64,000 nucleotides of DNA. Origin: an uncultured Oscillospiraceae bacterium (GTDB lineage Bacteria > Bacillota > Clostridia > Oscillospirales > Ruminococcaceae). Positions 49,268 to 57,857 of the stretch are shown here, in pieces (the stretch's first letter is position 1; each line of letters opens with the position of its first letter). The DNA lies in contig CAKSKG010000011.1 in the NCBI GenBank assembly GCA_934464775.1, positions 1 to 64,000 on the forward strand. The letters are read 5' to 3'. Made by a program: the position numbers and the translations under genes. The notes under the pieces were generated by a model that did no database searches, was not told where the DNA came from, and saw only the letters and a program-made list of their open reading frames with translations.

Positions 49268-50866
49268 ATGGATAAAAGAAGCTGCGGCATACTGCTGCAT
49301 ATTTCAAGCCTGCCTGCGGAGCATGGTATCGGTACACTGGGCAGAGATGCATATAGATTTGTTGATTTTCTCAAAAAGGCAGGTCAGAGCTACTGGCAGA
49401 TACTGCCTGTCGGTCCTACGGGCTACGGCGATTCGCCTTATCAGAGCTATTCGGCATATGCAGGAAATCCGCTGTTCATCGACCTTGATATGCTCATCGA
49501 CGAGGGACTTCTGAGCATTGACGATCACGATCTGCTGATACTGGACAGAAAGAATGATTTTGCCGATTATGCGCAGCTTTTCAGCTTTAAAAATATAATC
49601 CTGCAAAAGGCTTACGGCAAATTCAATGATATCGCCGATGATGAAAAAAAGCGCAAATTTGAAAAATTCTGCCGCAAGAATGCTTTCTGGCTTGATGATT
49701 ATGCGCTCTTTATGGCGCTGAAATATCATTTCAGACAGAAAATGTGGACCGAATGGGACGATGATATCCGTCTGCGCCGTCCCGAAGCGGTGGCTTCATA
49801 TTCGGAGAAGCTGGCTGATGTCATCAACTACTGGAAGTTTGTGCAGTTTGTATTTTTCGGTCAGTACAAGGCGCTGAAAAAATATGCCAACAAAAAGGGC
49901 ATAAAGATATACGGCGATATGCCTATCTATGTTTCCATGGACAGCGCCGATATATGGGCACAGCCCGAGATGTTCATGCTTGATGAGGATAACCGTCCCG
50001 TCAAGGTGGCAGGCTGTCCTCCCGATGCATTTGCTCCCACAGGTCAGCTCTGGGGCAATCCGCTTTATGACTGGGAGGCTATGGAAAAGGACGGCTACAA
50101 GTGGTGGATATCCCGTGTAAAGTACAGCGCAAAGCTGTTTGATCTTACAAGGATCGACCATTTCAGAGGCTTTGAAAGCTTTTATGCTATCCCTGCGGAG
50201 GACGATACCGCAGAACACGGAACATGGCTGAACGGTCCGTCAATGAAGCTTTTCCGAGCTATAAAGGCGGAGCTTGGAGATGTTGAGCTTGTTGCCGAGG
50301 ATCTTGGCTTCCTGACAGATGATGTCCGTAAAATGCTGAAAGAATCGGGCTATCCCGGAATGAATGTTCTTGAATTTGCATTCGGTGAGGATAAGGCGGA
50401 CAGCTCCTATCTTCCTCATAATTATAACAAAAACAGCGTTGTTTATATCGGAACTCACGATAATCAGACCGCAAAGGGCTGGTATGATTCGGCTTCTCCA
50501 AAGGTGCAGAAATTTGTGGATAAGTATACTCACAGAAGCGAGTACGAAACTGCCGCAGAGGCTCTTATCCGCACGGCATATTCAAGCGTTTCACAGCTTG
50601 CGGTGATCCAGATGCAGGATATCCTGGAGCTGGGCGATGAAGCGAGAATGAACGTTCCCTCCACTATCGGAAACGGCAACTGGGCATGGCGCATGGATAA
50701 GGAAGCCTGCACCAAAAAGCTTGCAAAGAAGCTGAAAAAGCTTGCAAAGCTTTATTATCGCTATGAAAAGCCCGAAAAGGCTGCCGAAGATGATAAAAAG
50801 TCCGAGGAAAGCGCAAAAACCGTCGTAAAGATCAAGCTCAGAGAGAAAAAGACGGACACGGAATGA
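49268..50866 (+). CDS. malQ: 4-alpha-glucanotransferase MalQ (GH77)
   Basis: A 532-residue amylomaltase that transfers maltodextrin segments between glucans. It has the N-terminal SCGILLHISSLPAEHGIGTLG, YWQILPVGPTGYGDSPYQSY, and AGCPPDAFAPTGQLWGNPLY. The nucleophile aspartate is in RIDHFRGFESFY, the acid/base glutamate in VAEDLGFLTDDV, and GTHDNQT the third catalytic aspartate. About 35 extra residues at the C-terminus are rich in Lys and Glu, unlike most MalQ. It is a single-gene unit between its promoter and the hairpin at 50899. Confidence 0.93.
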   Translation: MDKRSCGILLHISSLPAEHGIGTLGRDAYRFVDFLKKAGQSYWQILPVGPTGYGDSPYQSYSAYAGNPLFIDLDMLIDEGLLSIDDHDLLILDRKNDFADYAQLFSFKNIILQKAYGKFNDIADDEKKRKFEKFCRKNAFWLDDYALFMALKYHFRQKMWTEWDDDIRLRRPEAVASYSEKLADVINYWKFVQFVFFGQYKALKKYANKKGIKIYGDMPIYVSMDSADIWAQPEMFMLDEDNRPVKVAGCPPDAFAPTGQLWGNPLYDWEAMEKDGYKWWISRVKYSAKLFDLTRIDHFRGFESFYAIPAEDDTAEHGTWLNGPSMKLFRAIKAELGDVELVAEDLGFLTDDVRKMLKESGYPGMNVLEFAFGEDKADSSYLPHNYNKNSVVYIGTHDNQTAKGWYDSASPKVQKFVDKYTHRSEYETAAEALIRTAYSSVSQLAVIQMQDILELGDEARMNVPSTIGNGNWAWRMDKEACTKKLAKKLKKLAKLYYRYEKPEKAAEDDKKSEESAKTVVKIKLREKKTDTE

Positions 50867-50898
50867 TATACTATAAATAATACATATTTCATGAGATT

Positions 50899-50927
50899 CG
50901 GCTGCTTCGGCGGCCGTTTTCTTTTTA
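50899..50927 (+). terminator. Terminator of malQ
   Basis: CGGCTGC pairs with GCGGCCG across a TTCG tetraloop, followed by TTTTCTTTTT. Confidence 0.85.
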
Positions 50928-51006
50928 TGCGTTATAAATCGGCGCTTTTCAGGCTTATTTGTATTGGATAAAATTACGAAATATGACCCGAATTTGCAAA
51001 AAATGA

Positions 51007-51034
51007 TTGACAATCACAATGAATGTGTTATAAT
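51007..51034 (+). promoter_or_regulatory. Promoter of alaS
   Basis: Perfect TTGACA and TATAAT boxes are 16 bases apart. The leader of about 45 bases is too short for a T-box. Confidence 0.82.
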
Positions 51035-51086
51035 GTTTTTGTATGCTAATTTCGGCAATTTATTTACGAAATGGAGATTTTTAATT

Positions 51087-53717
51087 ATGAAGTGGACAGG
51101 CTTGAATGATCTCAGAGAAAAGTATTTATCTTTCTTTGAAAGCAAGAATCATACAAGAATGGCAAGTGCGTCGCTTATCCCCAACGGCGACAACAGTCTT
51201 TTGCTTATCAACAGCGGTATGGCTCCGCTTAAAAAATATTTTCTGGGTACGGAGACTCCTCCCAATGTACGTGTGACTACCTGTCAGAAATGTATCCGTA
51301 CACCCGATATCGAGCGTGTCGGAAAGACAGCCCGTCACGGCACATATTTTGAAATGCTTGGCAACTTCTCTTTCGGCGATTATTTCAAGCATGAAGCTAT
51401 CGCATGGGCATGGGAGTTCCTTACAAAGGTTCTTGAGATCCCCGCAGAAAAGCTCTGGGTAACTATTTTCGAGAGCGATGACGAGGCAGAGGAGATCTGG
51501 GCAAACGAGATCGGTGTTCCCCGTGACAGGATCGTCCGTCTGGGCAAGGCAGACAACTTCTGGGAGCACGGCAGCGGCCCCTGCGGTCCCTGCTCCGAGA
51601 TCCACTTCGACAGAGGCGAGGAGTACGGTCCTTTTGAAAGCTTTGAGCAGGCAGGCGACTGCGACAGAATAATTGAGATATGGAACCTCGTATTCAGCCA
51701 GTTCGACAGCGACGGAAACGGAAACTACGCTGAAATGGCTCACAAGAACATTGATACAGGTATGGGCCTTGAAAGACTTGCCTGCGTAATGCAGGGCGTT
51801 GACAACCTCTTTGAGGTAGATACCGTACAGAATATCATGAAGCATATCAGCCGCATTGCAGGCGTTGAATATAAGAAGGACGAAAAGACAGACGTTTCTC
51901 TCCGTGTTATCACAGACCATATCCGTTCCACAACATTCATGGTAGGCGACGGCGTAACTGTTTCCAACACAGGCAGAGGCTATGTTCTCCGCAGACTGCT
52001 CAGACGTGCCGCAAGACACGGCAGACTCTTAGGCATAAAGGAACCTTTCCTTTATCAGGTAGTGGATACTGTTATCGACGAGAACAAGTGCGCTTATCCC
52101 GAGCTTGAGGAGCGCCGTGAATATATCAAGAGCGCTATCCGCCGTGAAGAGGAAAACTTCGCAAAGACTATCGACACAGGCATGGACGTTCTTGAAAAGA
52201 TGCTTTCCGGCATCGAAAAGGGCGGCGAGCTTTCCGGCGAGGATACATTCAAGCTTTCCGATACTTACGGATTCCCCATTGATCTTACAATGGAGATCGC
52301 TGCCGAAAAGGGCATTTCCGTTGATGAAGAGGGCTATAAGGAATGCGTAAAGAAGGCAAGAGAGCTTGCACGTGCAGACCACGATGCAAAGGGCGGTTCC
52401 TCATGGGACGACGATACTCTCAGCGGACTTACTGTTCCCAAGACAGAGTTCACAGGCTATACCGACTTTGAGTCCGATTCAAAGGTTCTTGCCATCTTCA
52501 AGGGCAAGGAGCAGGTAACATCTATCAATGAGGGCGATGAAGCCGTTATTATTCTCGATAAGACACCTTTCTATGCCGAAAGCGGCGGACAGGTAGGCGA
52601 CGAGGGTACACTTACTATCGGTGAAAGCTCCTTTACTGTTACAGATACAAAGAAGACCGCTGACGGTCAGTACCTCCACTTCGGTATTGCCGATGTTGGC
52701 GGAATCGCTGACGGCGACAGCGTAAAGGCTGCCGTTGATAAGGAAAGACGTCTTGCTATCATGCGCAACCACACCTGCGCTCATCTGCTTCAGGCAGCAC
52801 TCAGAACCGTTCTGGGCGACCATGTTCATCAGGCAGGTCAGCTTGTAAACGCAGAGCGTGTACGTTTTGACTTCTCCCACTTTGAGGCTGTTACTCCCGA
52901 AGAGCTGAAGCACATCGAGAATCTTGTTAACAAGTATATCTTTGATGCTATCGACGTTACAATGACCGAGATGCCTATTGAAGAAGCAAGAAAGCTGGGC
53001 GCAATGGCTCTCTTCGGAGAAAAGTACGGCAATGTTGTACGTGTAGTTGAAGCAAAGGGCGCATCTATCGAGTTCTGCGGCGGTACACATATCAGCAATA
53101 CATCAAAGATCGGTCTGTTCAAGATACTTTCCGAGACTTCCGTTGCGGCAGGCACAAGACGTATCGAGGCTGTTACAGGCACAGGCATTCTTGAGCTTAT
53201 CGAGGAATACAAGGACACAGTTGCAAAGTCCGCACAGGCTCTCAAGCTTGCAAATTACAGTGAGCTTCCCGCAAAGTGCGCAGCTGCCGCAGCCGAGATC
53301 AAGACTCTTGAAAAGGAAAAGGCAGAGCTTAACTCCAAGCTGGCTGCTTCCGCTCTTGACGGTATCATGGATAAGGCTGCCGACGTTAACGGCGTCAAGG
53401 TAGTAAAGCTCAGTGTAAAGAATACAGCTCCCGATGTTCTCCGCTCCATGGGCGATAAGATAAAGGATATGGATTCTTCCGTTGTGGCTGTTCTGGCTGC
53501 CGATAACGGAGCTTCCGCTCAGATGCTCTGCGTATGCGGCAAGGACGCTGTTTCCAAGGGCGCTCATGCAGGAAAGATCGTTCAGAAGATCACAGCTCTT
53601 ACAGGCGGTAAGGGCGGCGGACGTCCCGACAGCGCTATGGCAGGCGTAGGCGATACAGCAAAGATCGCCGAGGCTCTTGCAGCTGCCGAGGGTATAGTTT
53701 CCGAGTTCATCAAGTAA
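51087..53717 (+). CDS. alaS: Alanine--tRNA ligase
   Basis: An 876-residue synthetase, full length. The class II catalytic core has MKWTGLNDLREKYLSFFESK, INSGMAPLKKYFLG and GTYFEMLGNFSFGDYFK. The editing domain carries the zinc motifs HTCAHLLQAAL and EFCGGTHISNTSKIG. The C-terminal C-Ala/DHHA1 domain ends GGRPDSAMAGVGDTAKIAEA. It charges tRNA-Ala and clears mischarged Ser and Gly. I use the ATG at 51087, since the longer frame runs back through the promoter. Codon use is more biased than in neighbours, as expected of a highly expressed gene. Confidence 0.97.
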   Translation: MKWTGLNDLREKYLSFFESKNHTRMASASLIPNGDNSLLLINSGMAPLKKYFLGTETPPNVRVTTCQKCIRTPDIERVGKTARHGTYFEMLGNFSFGDYFKHEAIAWAWEFLTKVLEIPAEKLWVTIFESDDEAEEIWANEIGVPRDRIVRLGKADNFWEHGSGPCGPCSEIHFDRGEEYGPFESFEQAGDCDRIIEIWNLVFSQFDSDGNGNYAEMAHKNIDTGMGLERLACVMQGVDNLFEVDTVQNIMKHISRIAGVEYKKDEKTDVSLRVITDHIRSTTFMVGDGVTVSNTGRGYVLRRLLRRAARHGRLLGIKEPFLYQVVDTVIDENKCAYPELEERREYIKSAIRREEENFAKTIDTGMDVLEKMLSGIEKGGELSGEDTFKLSDTYGFPIDLTMEIAAEKGISVDEEGYKECVKKARELARADHDAKGGSSWDDDTLSGLTVPKTEFTGYTDFESDSKVLAIFKGKEQVTSINEGDEAVIILDKTPFYAESGGQVGDEGTLTIGESSFTVTDTKKTADGQYLHFGIADVGGIADGDSVKAAVDKERRLAIMRNHTCAHLLQAALRTVLGDHVHQAGQLVNAERVRFDFSHFEAVTPEELKHIENLVNKYIFDAIDVTMTEMPIEEARKLGAMALFGEKYGNVVRVVEAKGASIEFCGGTHISNTSKIGLFKILSETSVAAGTRRIEAVTGTGILELIEEYKDTVAKSAQALKLANYSELPAKCAAAAAEIKTLEKEKAELNSKLAASALDGIMDKAADVNGVKVVKLSVKNTAPDVLRSMGDKIKDMDSSVVAVLAADNGASAQMLCVCGKDAVSKGAHAGKIVQKITALTGGKGGGRPDSAMAGVGDTAKIAEALAAAEGIVSEFIK

Positions 53718-53730
53718 TATAAAATATAGG

Positions 53731-53768
53731 ATATGCCGTCGTGCAGCAATATGCGGCGGCATATTTTT
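53731..53768 (+). terminator. Terminator of alaS
   Basis: TATGCCGTCG pairs with CGGCGGCATA (one wobble) around 12 bases, followed by TTTTTT. The HIT gene starts 18 bases later, so it may partly depend on read-through. Confidence 0.85.
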
Positions 53769-53785
53769 TAGAAAGGATAATTATT

Positions 53786-54127
53786 ATGGCTGACTGCTTA
53801 TTCTGTAAAATAATTGCAGGGGAGATCCCCTCAAAAAAGGTTTACGAGGACGATCAGATATATGCATTTGCAGATATCGCTCCCGCTGCGCCTGTTCATT
53901 ATCTTTTTATCCCCAAGCAGCACATTGAAAGCGCTGCCGAGATCACACCCGAAAATTCCGCAGTTGTTGCGCACATTTTTGAGAAGATCTCCGAAACTGC
54001 AAAGGCTCCCGAGTTCAAGAACGGCTTCCGTGTTGTTTCAAACTGCGGCGAATCCGCAGGTCAGACTGTAAAGCATCTTCATTTCCACGTTCTCGCAGGA
54101 CGTGATTTCACATGGCCCGCAGGCTGA
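53786..54127 (+). CDS. HIT-family nucleotide hydrolase (HinT-like)
   Basis: A 113-residue histidine-triad protein. The zinc-like N-terminal CLFCKIIAGEIPSKKVYEDD is followed by AFADIAPAAPVHYLFIPKQH and the catalytic triad HLHFHVLAGRDFTWP at the C-terminus. HinT enzymes hydrolyse adenosine 5'-phosphoramidates. AGAAAGGA precedes the ATG at 53786. It lies between alaS and comEC in the same direction. Confidence 0.93.
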   Translation: MADCLFCKIIAGEIPSKKVYEDDQIYAFADIAPAAPVHYLFIPKQHIESAAEITPENSAVVAHIFEKISETAKAPEFKNGFRVVSNCGESAGQTVKHLHFHVLAGRDFTWPAG

Positions 54128-54139
54128 TAAAATATTGAT

Positions 54140-56182
54140 ATGACCCGAAAGCTGGCATATGTTGGATTTTCCTGCATGGCAGGATATATGGCTGCGTCAT
54201 TTATCGGATTTATACCGTCCGCAGCGGCGGCTGTTGTGCTTTCTGCTGCGGCGGTCATAATTATTTTTATCGGCAGATCAAAGAAGCTTATGACGGCAGT
54301 GGTCTGTCTGGTATTTTTCTCGCTGGGGCTGGCAGCATATTCCGCATATGATGAACAGCTGAAGCTGAGATCAAAGGAATATTCCTGCGCAGATGTCGGA
54401 TTTACGGGCATTGTGAAGAGTATCGACAGCATAAGCGGCGACAGATTTGCCTATACGCTGAAAGGCAGGGTGAATGACGGTTTTTCGGCAGGTGTGCTGC
54501 TTTACAGCGGCAGGCTTGATGCGGAGATCGGCGATGAGCTGACCTTTTTCGGCAGACTGAAAAAGCCAGAGGACACCTATACCTTTTCTGCGGAGAAGTA
54601 TTATAAAAGCAGAGGGATATTTTTCACGGCGGACAGTTCCGATGTGACGGTAAGGCGTGTGGAAGGATTTTCACTGCTTAGAGTGTGCGACAGATACGGA
54701 AGCTATATCCGTGAGCTGATAAGCGGCACGCTCCGCGGCGATGAGGGTGATTTTCTCACGGCTATGCTGCTGGGAGACAGATCTAAGCTGGACAGCAATC
54801 TGAAACAGTCGGTATATCGTGCAGGATTCGGGCATATCATGGCGGTTTCGGGAATACATCTTACGGTCATCGCCGTATTTCTCAGAAAACTTCTTGAAAA
54901 GCTAACGCCTTTTGACAAGCGTGAAATATTCATTGTTTCGGTGTTTCCGCTGCTGGCGTTCTGCCTTATGTCTGGCATGAGCGTTTCGGTAATGCGAGCA
55001 TTTATCATGCTGATGATAGTCGGAGCGGCTGATCTTTTCGGCAGGCAGAGCGATACGATGAACTCTCTGGGGCTGGCAGGATTGGTGCTTACTGCGGCAA
55101 ATCCTTATGCGGTCCGTGACAGCGGACTGATACTTTCCTTTGCGGGAGTTATCGCAGTCGGAGTTATTTCTCCGAAGCTTGCGGAAAAGACGGAGGAGCT
55201 TTTCAAGGGCAGGCTGAAAAGTCACAAGCCGCTGAAAAATTTCCTGAGAAATCTTCTGTCCGCATTATGTGTATTTGTGTTTCTGTTTCCGTTTTCCGTG
55301 CTGATATTTGATGAAGCGTCGGTTGTCTCTCCGGTAACCAATATAGTGTTTGTGCCGTTATGTACGGCTGCGCTGATATTGTGTGCCGCTGCGGCATTTT
55401 TCGGCTGGCAGAAAGCGATTGCTTGCATTTTTATAAAGCTTGCAGGCATTATCGTCAAGCCTGCACTTGCATTTGCAAGATTTGTATCATCATGCAGGGG
55501 ACTGTATATTCCCACGGGTCATACCGCTCCAAGGCTTATAATTTCGGCTGCATTTGCCGTAACTGTACTTATGCTTTTATTCAGATGTGATATTATAAGG
55601 ACAGTTACATTCAGCATGATATCCGCTGTGATCTGTATTGCTTCGGTATATATAAGCAGAGCAGCTATTGCGGAGCATACATTTGTGACGTACATTTCAA
55701 GCGGAAAAAGCAGTGTCGTTATAATAAAATACGGCGGACGTGCCGCTGTAATTGACATAAAAAACGGCAGCTCCTGTGCGGAAAAATATCTGCTGCGTTC
55801 GGGAGTTTATGCCGTAGATACGGTGATGCTCACTGATAATGCGGCTTCCGAGGCTGCGGAATATGTTGACAGATTCGCCGAATTTGATATTGCTTCGTTT
55901 TATTGTCCCGAAGAGGCTTTTATCGGTTCGGGAACGCTGGAAAGCAGCGGACTTGTCAGGTATTACAGCAGTGATACAGCTATCACAAATGAACACTATA
56001 CAATATATCCTCACCAAAACGGAGATATCTCTGCCGATATCTGCGGCTGCGGATTTACGATATCCGACAGCGGTGAATTTTACACGGCGGACGGCACAGG
56101 CTATGACGGCTGCTGTATTGAATACGATATTTATGATAATAATGCTGTCGGGAGGTTGATTTTCGTTGGCGGCGATAACTGA
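54140..56182 (+). CDS. comEC: ComEC/Rec2-family competence membrane protein with degenerate C-terminal domain
   Basis: A 680-residue protein. A DUF4131-type N-terminal region with two helices and an OB-like domain leads to the Competence domain: GDEGDFLTAMLLGDRSKLDS, YRAGFGHIMAVSGIHLTVIA and MSGMSVSVMRAFIMLMIVGA, with about ten helices. These form the channel for single-stranded DNA uptake. The C-terminal part resembles the metallo-beta-lactamase domain (VVIIKYGGRAAVIDI, VDTVMLTDNAASEAAEYVD). The HxHxDH metal motif is absent, and the region is short. It overlaps holA by 17 bases. Confidence 0.85.
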   Translation: MTRKLAYVGFSCMAGYMAASFIGFIPSAAAAVVLSAAAVIIIFIGRSKKLMTAVVCLVFFSLGLAAYSAYDEQLKLRSKEYSCADVGFTGIVKSIDSISGDRFAYTLKGRVNDGFSAGVLLYSGRLDAEIGDELTFFGRLKKPEDTYTFSAEKYYKSRGIFFTADSSDVTVRRVEGFSLLRVCDRYGSYIRELISGTLRGDEGDFLTAMLLGDRSKLDSNLKQSVYRAGFGHIMAVSGIHLTVIAVFLRKLLEKLTPFDKREIFIVSVFPLLAFCLMSGMSVSVMRAFIMLMIVGAADLFGRQSDTMNSLGLAGLVLTAANPYAVRDSGLILSFAGVIAVGVISPKLAEKTEELFKGRLKSHKPLKNFLRNLLSALCVFVFLFPFSVLIFDEASVVSPVTNIVFVPLCTAALILCAAAAFFGWQKAIACIFIKLAGIIVKPALAFARFVSSCRGLYIPTGHTAPRLIISAAFAVTVLMLLFRCDIIRTVTFSMISAVICIASVYISRAAIAEHTFVTYISSGKSSVVIIKYGGRAAVIDIKNGSSCAEKYLLRSGVYAVDTVMLTDNAASEAAEYVDRFAEFDIASFYCPEEAFIGSGTLESSGLVRYYSSDTAITNEHYTIYPHQNGDISADICGCGFTISDSGEFYTADGTGYDGCCIEYDIYDNNAVGRLIFVGGDN

Positions 56183-57215
56183 ATCCGAGCTTAAAGCTGC
56201 CGTTAAAAGCGGCAATTTCTCCAATGTATATCTTCTCTACGGACAGGATTTCTATGCGATAGGGCAGTACACAAAAGCGCTGGTGAAAAGACTGGTCAGC
56301 GAAGATGCGCAGGATATGAACCTGCATGAATTCGAGGGCCGTGATCTTGATATCGGCGAGCTTACCGATGCCTGCGAGGCGCTGCCAGTGTTTTCCGAAT
56401 ATTCCTGCGTGACGATATCAAACCTTAACGTGAAGAACAAGGCGCTTTTCGGCAAGGACAGCTACGACGGGCTTATCTCGCTTATCAAGAATATGTCCGA
56501 GACTACCGTGCTTATCATTTACTATACGGGATTTGATATCTGCGAGGGCAAAAAGAATGCGGATCCTGCTTATAAGCGGCTCATAGACAATGTGACAAAG
56601 TACGGTTCCGTGTGCTGTTTCAGAACAAAAACCGAAGCGGATACCGCAAAGGATATTGCCGCTGCCGTGAAAAAGCAGAAGGGAATCATCGGCTATAACG
56701 AGGCTTTGCAGCTTGCCCGTATCTGTGCAGGAAACCGTCTGCTGATAAACAGCGAGATCGACAAGCTTGTGTCCTATGCCAACGGCGAAGCGATAACCTC
56801 TGAAATGATAGGTATGCTGTGTGCGGGGCAGGACGATACCAAGATATATGAGCTTACCGATGCCGTTCTGCGCCGTGACAAGGCTGCCGCAATGCAGAGA
56901 TACAATGAGCTTTGCGCAATGCAGTTTGATGTTATGCCGCTGCTGTATTCCATAACGGGAGCTGTGGTGGACGCATACCGTGTAAAGACTGCCATTGAAA
57001 ACAGGCACACCGCCGCAGATGTAAAGACCGACTTCAAATACGGTGCAAGAGGCTTTGTGGTGGACAGCGCCATGCGCTCCGCAGGACGCACCGATATCGA
57101 GCGGCTAAGAAAATGCATATCACTGCTGATCGAATGCGAGATGCAGATAAAATCCCGCCCGAAGGAGCTTCATTCCATACTTATCGAGGAAACAATAATA
57201 AAGATGCTTTCCTAA
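56166..57215 (+). CDS. holA: DNA polymerase III subunit delta HolA
   Basis: A 349-residue clamp-loader subunit of normal length. The N-terminal domain begins FSNVYLLYGQDFYAIGQYTK and has CVTISNL. Domain II includes GNRLLINSEIDKLVSYANGE, and domain III ends in the DNA-damage-type helical bundle (ALRRDKAAAMQRYNEL-like segment, SRPKELHSILIEETIIKML). It opens the beta clamp during DNA replication. The start is TTG at 56166 behind GGGAGG, inside the end of comEC. comEC-holA is a common Firmicute order. Confidence 0.9.
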   Translation: MAAITESELKAAVKSGNFSNVYLLYGQDFYAIGQYTKALVKRLVSEDAQDMNLHEFEGRDLDIGELTDACEALPVFSEYSCVTISNLNVKNKALFGKDSYDGLISLIKNMSETTVLIIYYTGFDICEGKKNADPAYKRLIDNVTKYGSVCCFRTKTEADTAKDIAAAVKKQKGIIGYNEALQLARICAGNRLLINSEIDKLVSYANGEAITSEMIGMLCAGQDDTKIYELTDAVLRRDKAAAMQRYNELCAMQFDVMPLLYSITGAVVDAYRVKTAIENRHTAADVKTDFKYGARGFVVDSAMRSAGRTDIERLRKCISLLIECEMQIKSRPKELHSILIEETIIKMLS

Positions 57216-57236
57216 AGCATTACTGGAGGAATAAAT

Positions 57237-57851
57237 ATTTTCCGTTTGAAACAGGCCGTTGTGGTAGAGGGCAAATATGATATGATAAAGCTAAAGTCGG
57301 TCATAGATGCTGTAATTATCCGCACCGACGGCTTCCGAATATATAAAGACCCCGAAAAAATGGCGCTGATACGTCATTATGCCAACACAACGGGAATAAT
57401 CATACTTACCGATTCCGATACCGCAGGCTTCCGCATACGCCGATATTTAAAGGGCGCTGTGGGCAGCGGAAAGATAACAAATGTCTATATCCCCGATATA
57501 TTCGGCAAGGAAAAGCGCAAGGACGCTCCCTCAAAGGAGGGCAAGCTTGGCGTTGAGGGAATAGACAACAGCATACTGATAGAATGCTTCGCAAAGGCAG
57601 GCATTGATATTTCGGGCGAGGGTGCAAATTATGTCCCTCCCGAGGATCCTATTACCCGAATGGATATGTTTGAGCTGGGACTTTCCGGCGGCAGCGATTC
57701 CTCCGCAAAGCGGAAAATGCTGCTGGCACATTACGGTCTGCCCGAGCTTCTTACCACAAACGGCATCGTTGAGGTGCTGAACACCATGATAACAAGAGAA
57801 GAACTTTATACAGCTGCCGAAAAGCTGTTTGATAATATGGAGGACCGATAG
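57237..57851 (+). CDS. rnmV: Toprim/DUF4093 ribonuclease M5-like protein
   Basis: A 204-residue Toprim protein. LKQAVVVEGKYDMIKLKSVID supplies the catalytic glutamate and IIILTDSDTAGFRIRRYLKG the DxD pair. The second half is the DUF4093 domain (APSKEGKLGVEGIDNSILI, PITRMDMFELGLSGG, KMLLAHYGLP). RNase M5 trims 5S rRNA precursors. The ribosome site GGAGG (57225-57229) is 7 bases from an ATT at 57237, which gives I/M-F-R-L-K-Q, matching the usual M-x-x-L-K start. The TTG at 57246 is 16 bases away. I therefore propose initiation at ATT. Confidence 0.8.
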   Translation: MFRLKQAVVVEGKYDMIKLKSVIDAVIIRTDGFRIYKDPEKMALIRHYANTTGIIILTDSDTAGFRIRRYLKGAVGSGKITNVYIPDIFGKEKRKDAPSKEGKLGVEGIDNSILIECFAKAGIDISGEGANYVPPEDPITRMDMFELGLSGGSDSSAKRKMLLAHYGLPELLTTNGIVEVLNTMITREELYTAAEKLFDNMEDR

Positions 57852-57857
57852 ATTTGT

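Noticed and set aside
51035..51086. T-box leader ahead of alaS
   Set aside because: About 50 bases from promoter to start codon leave no room for specifier loop and terminator.
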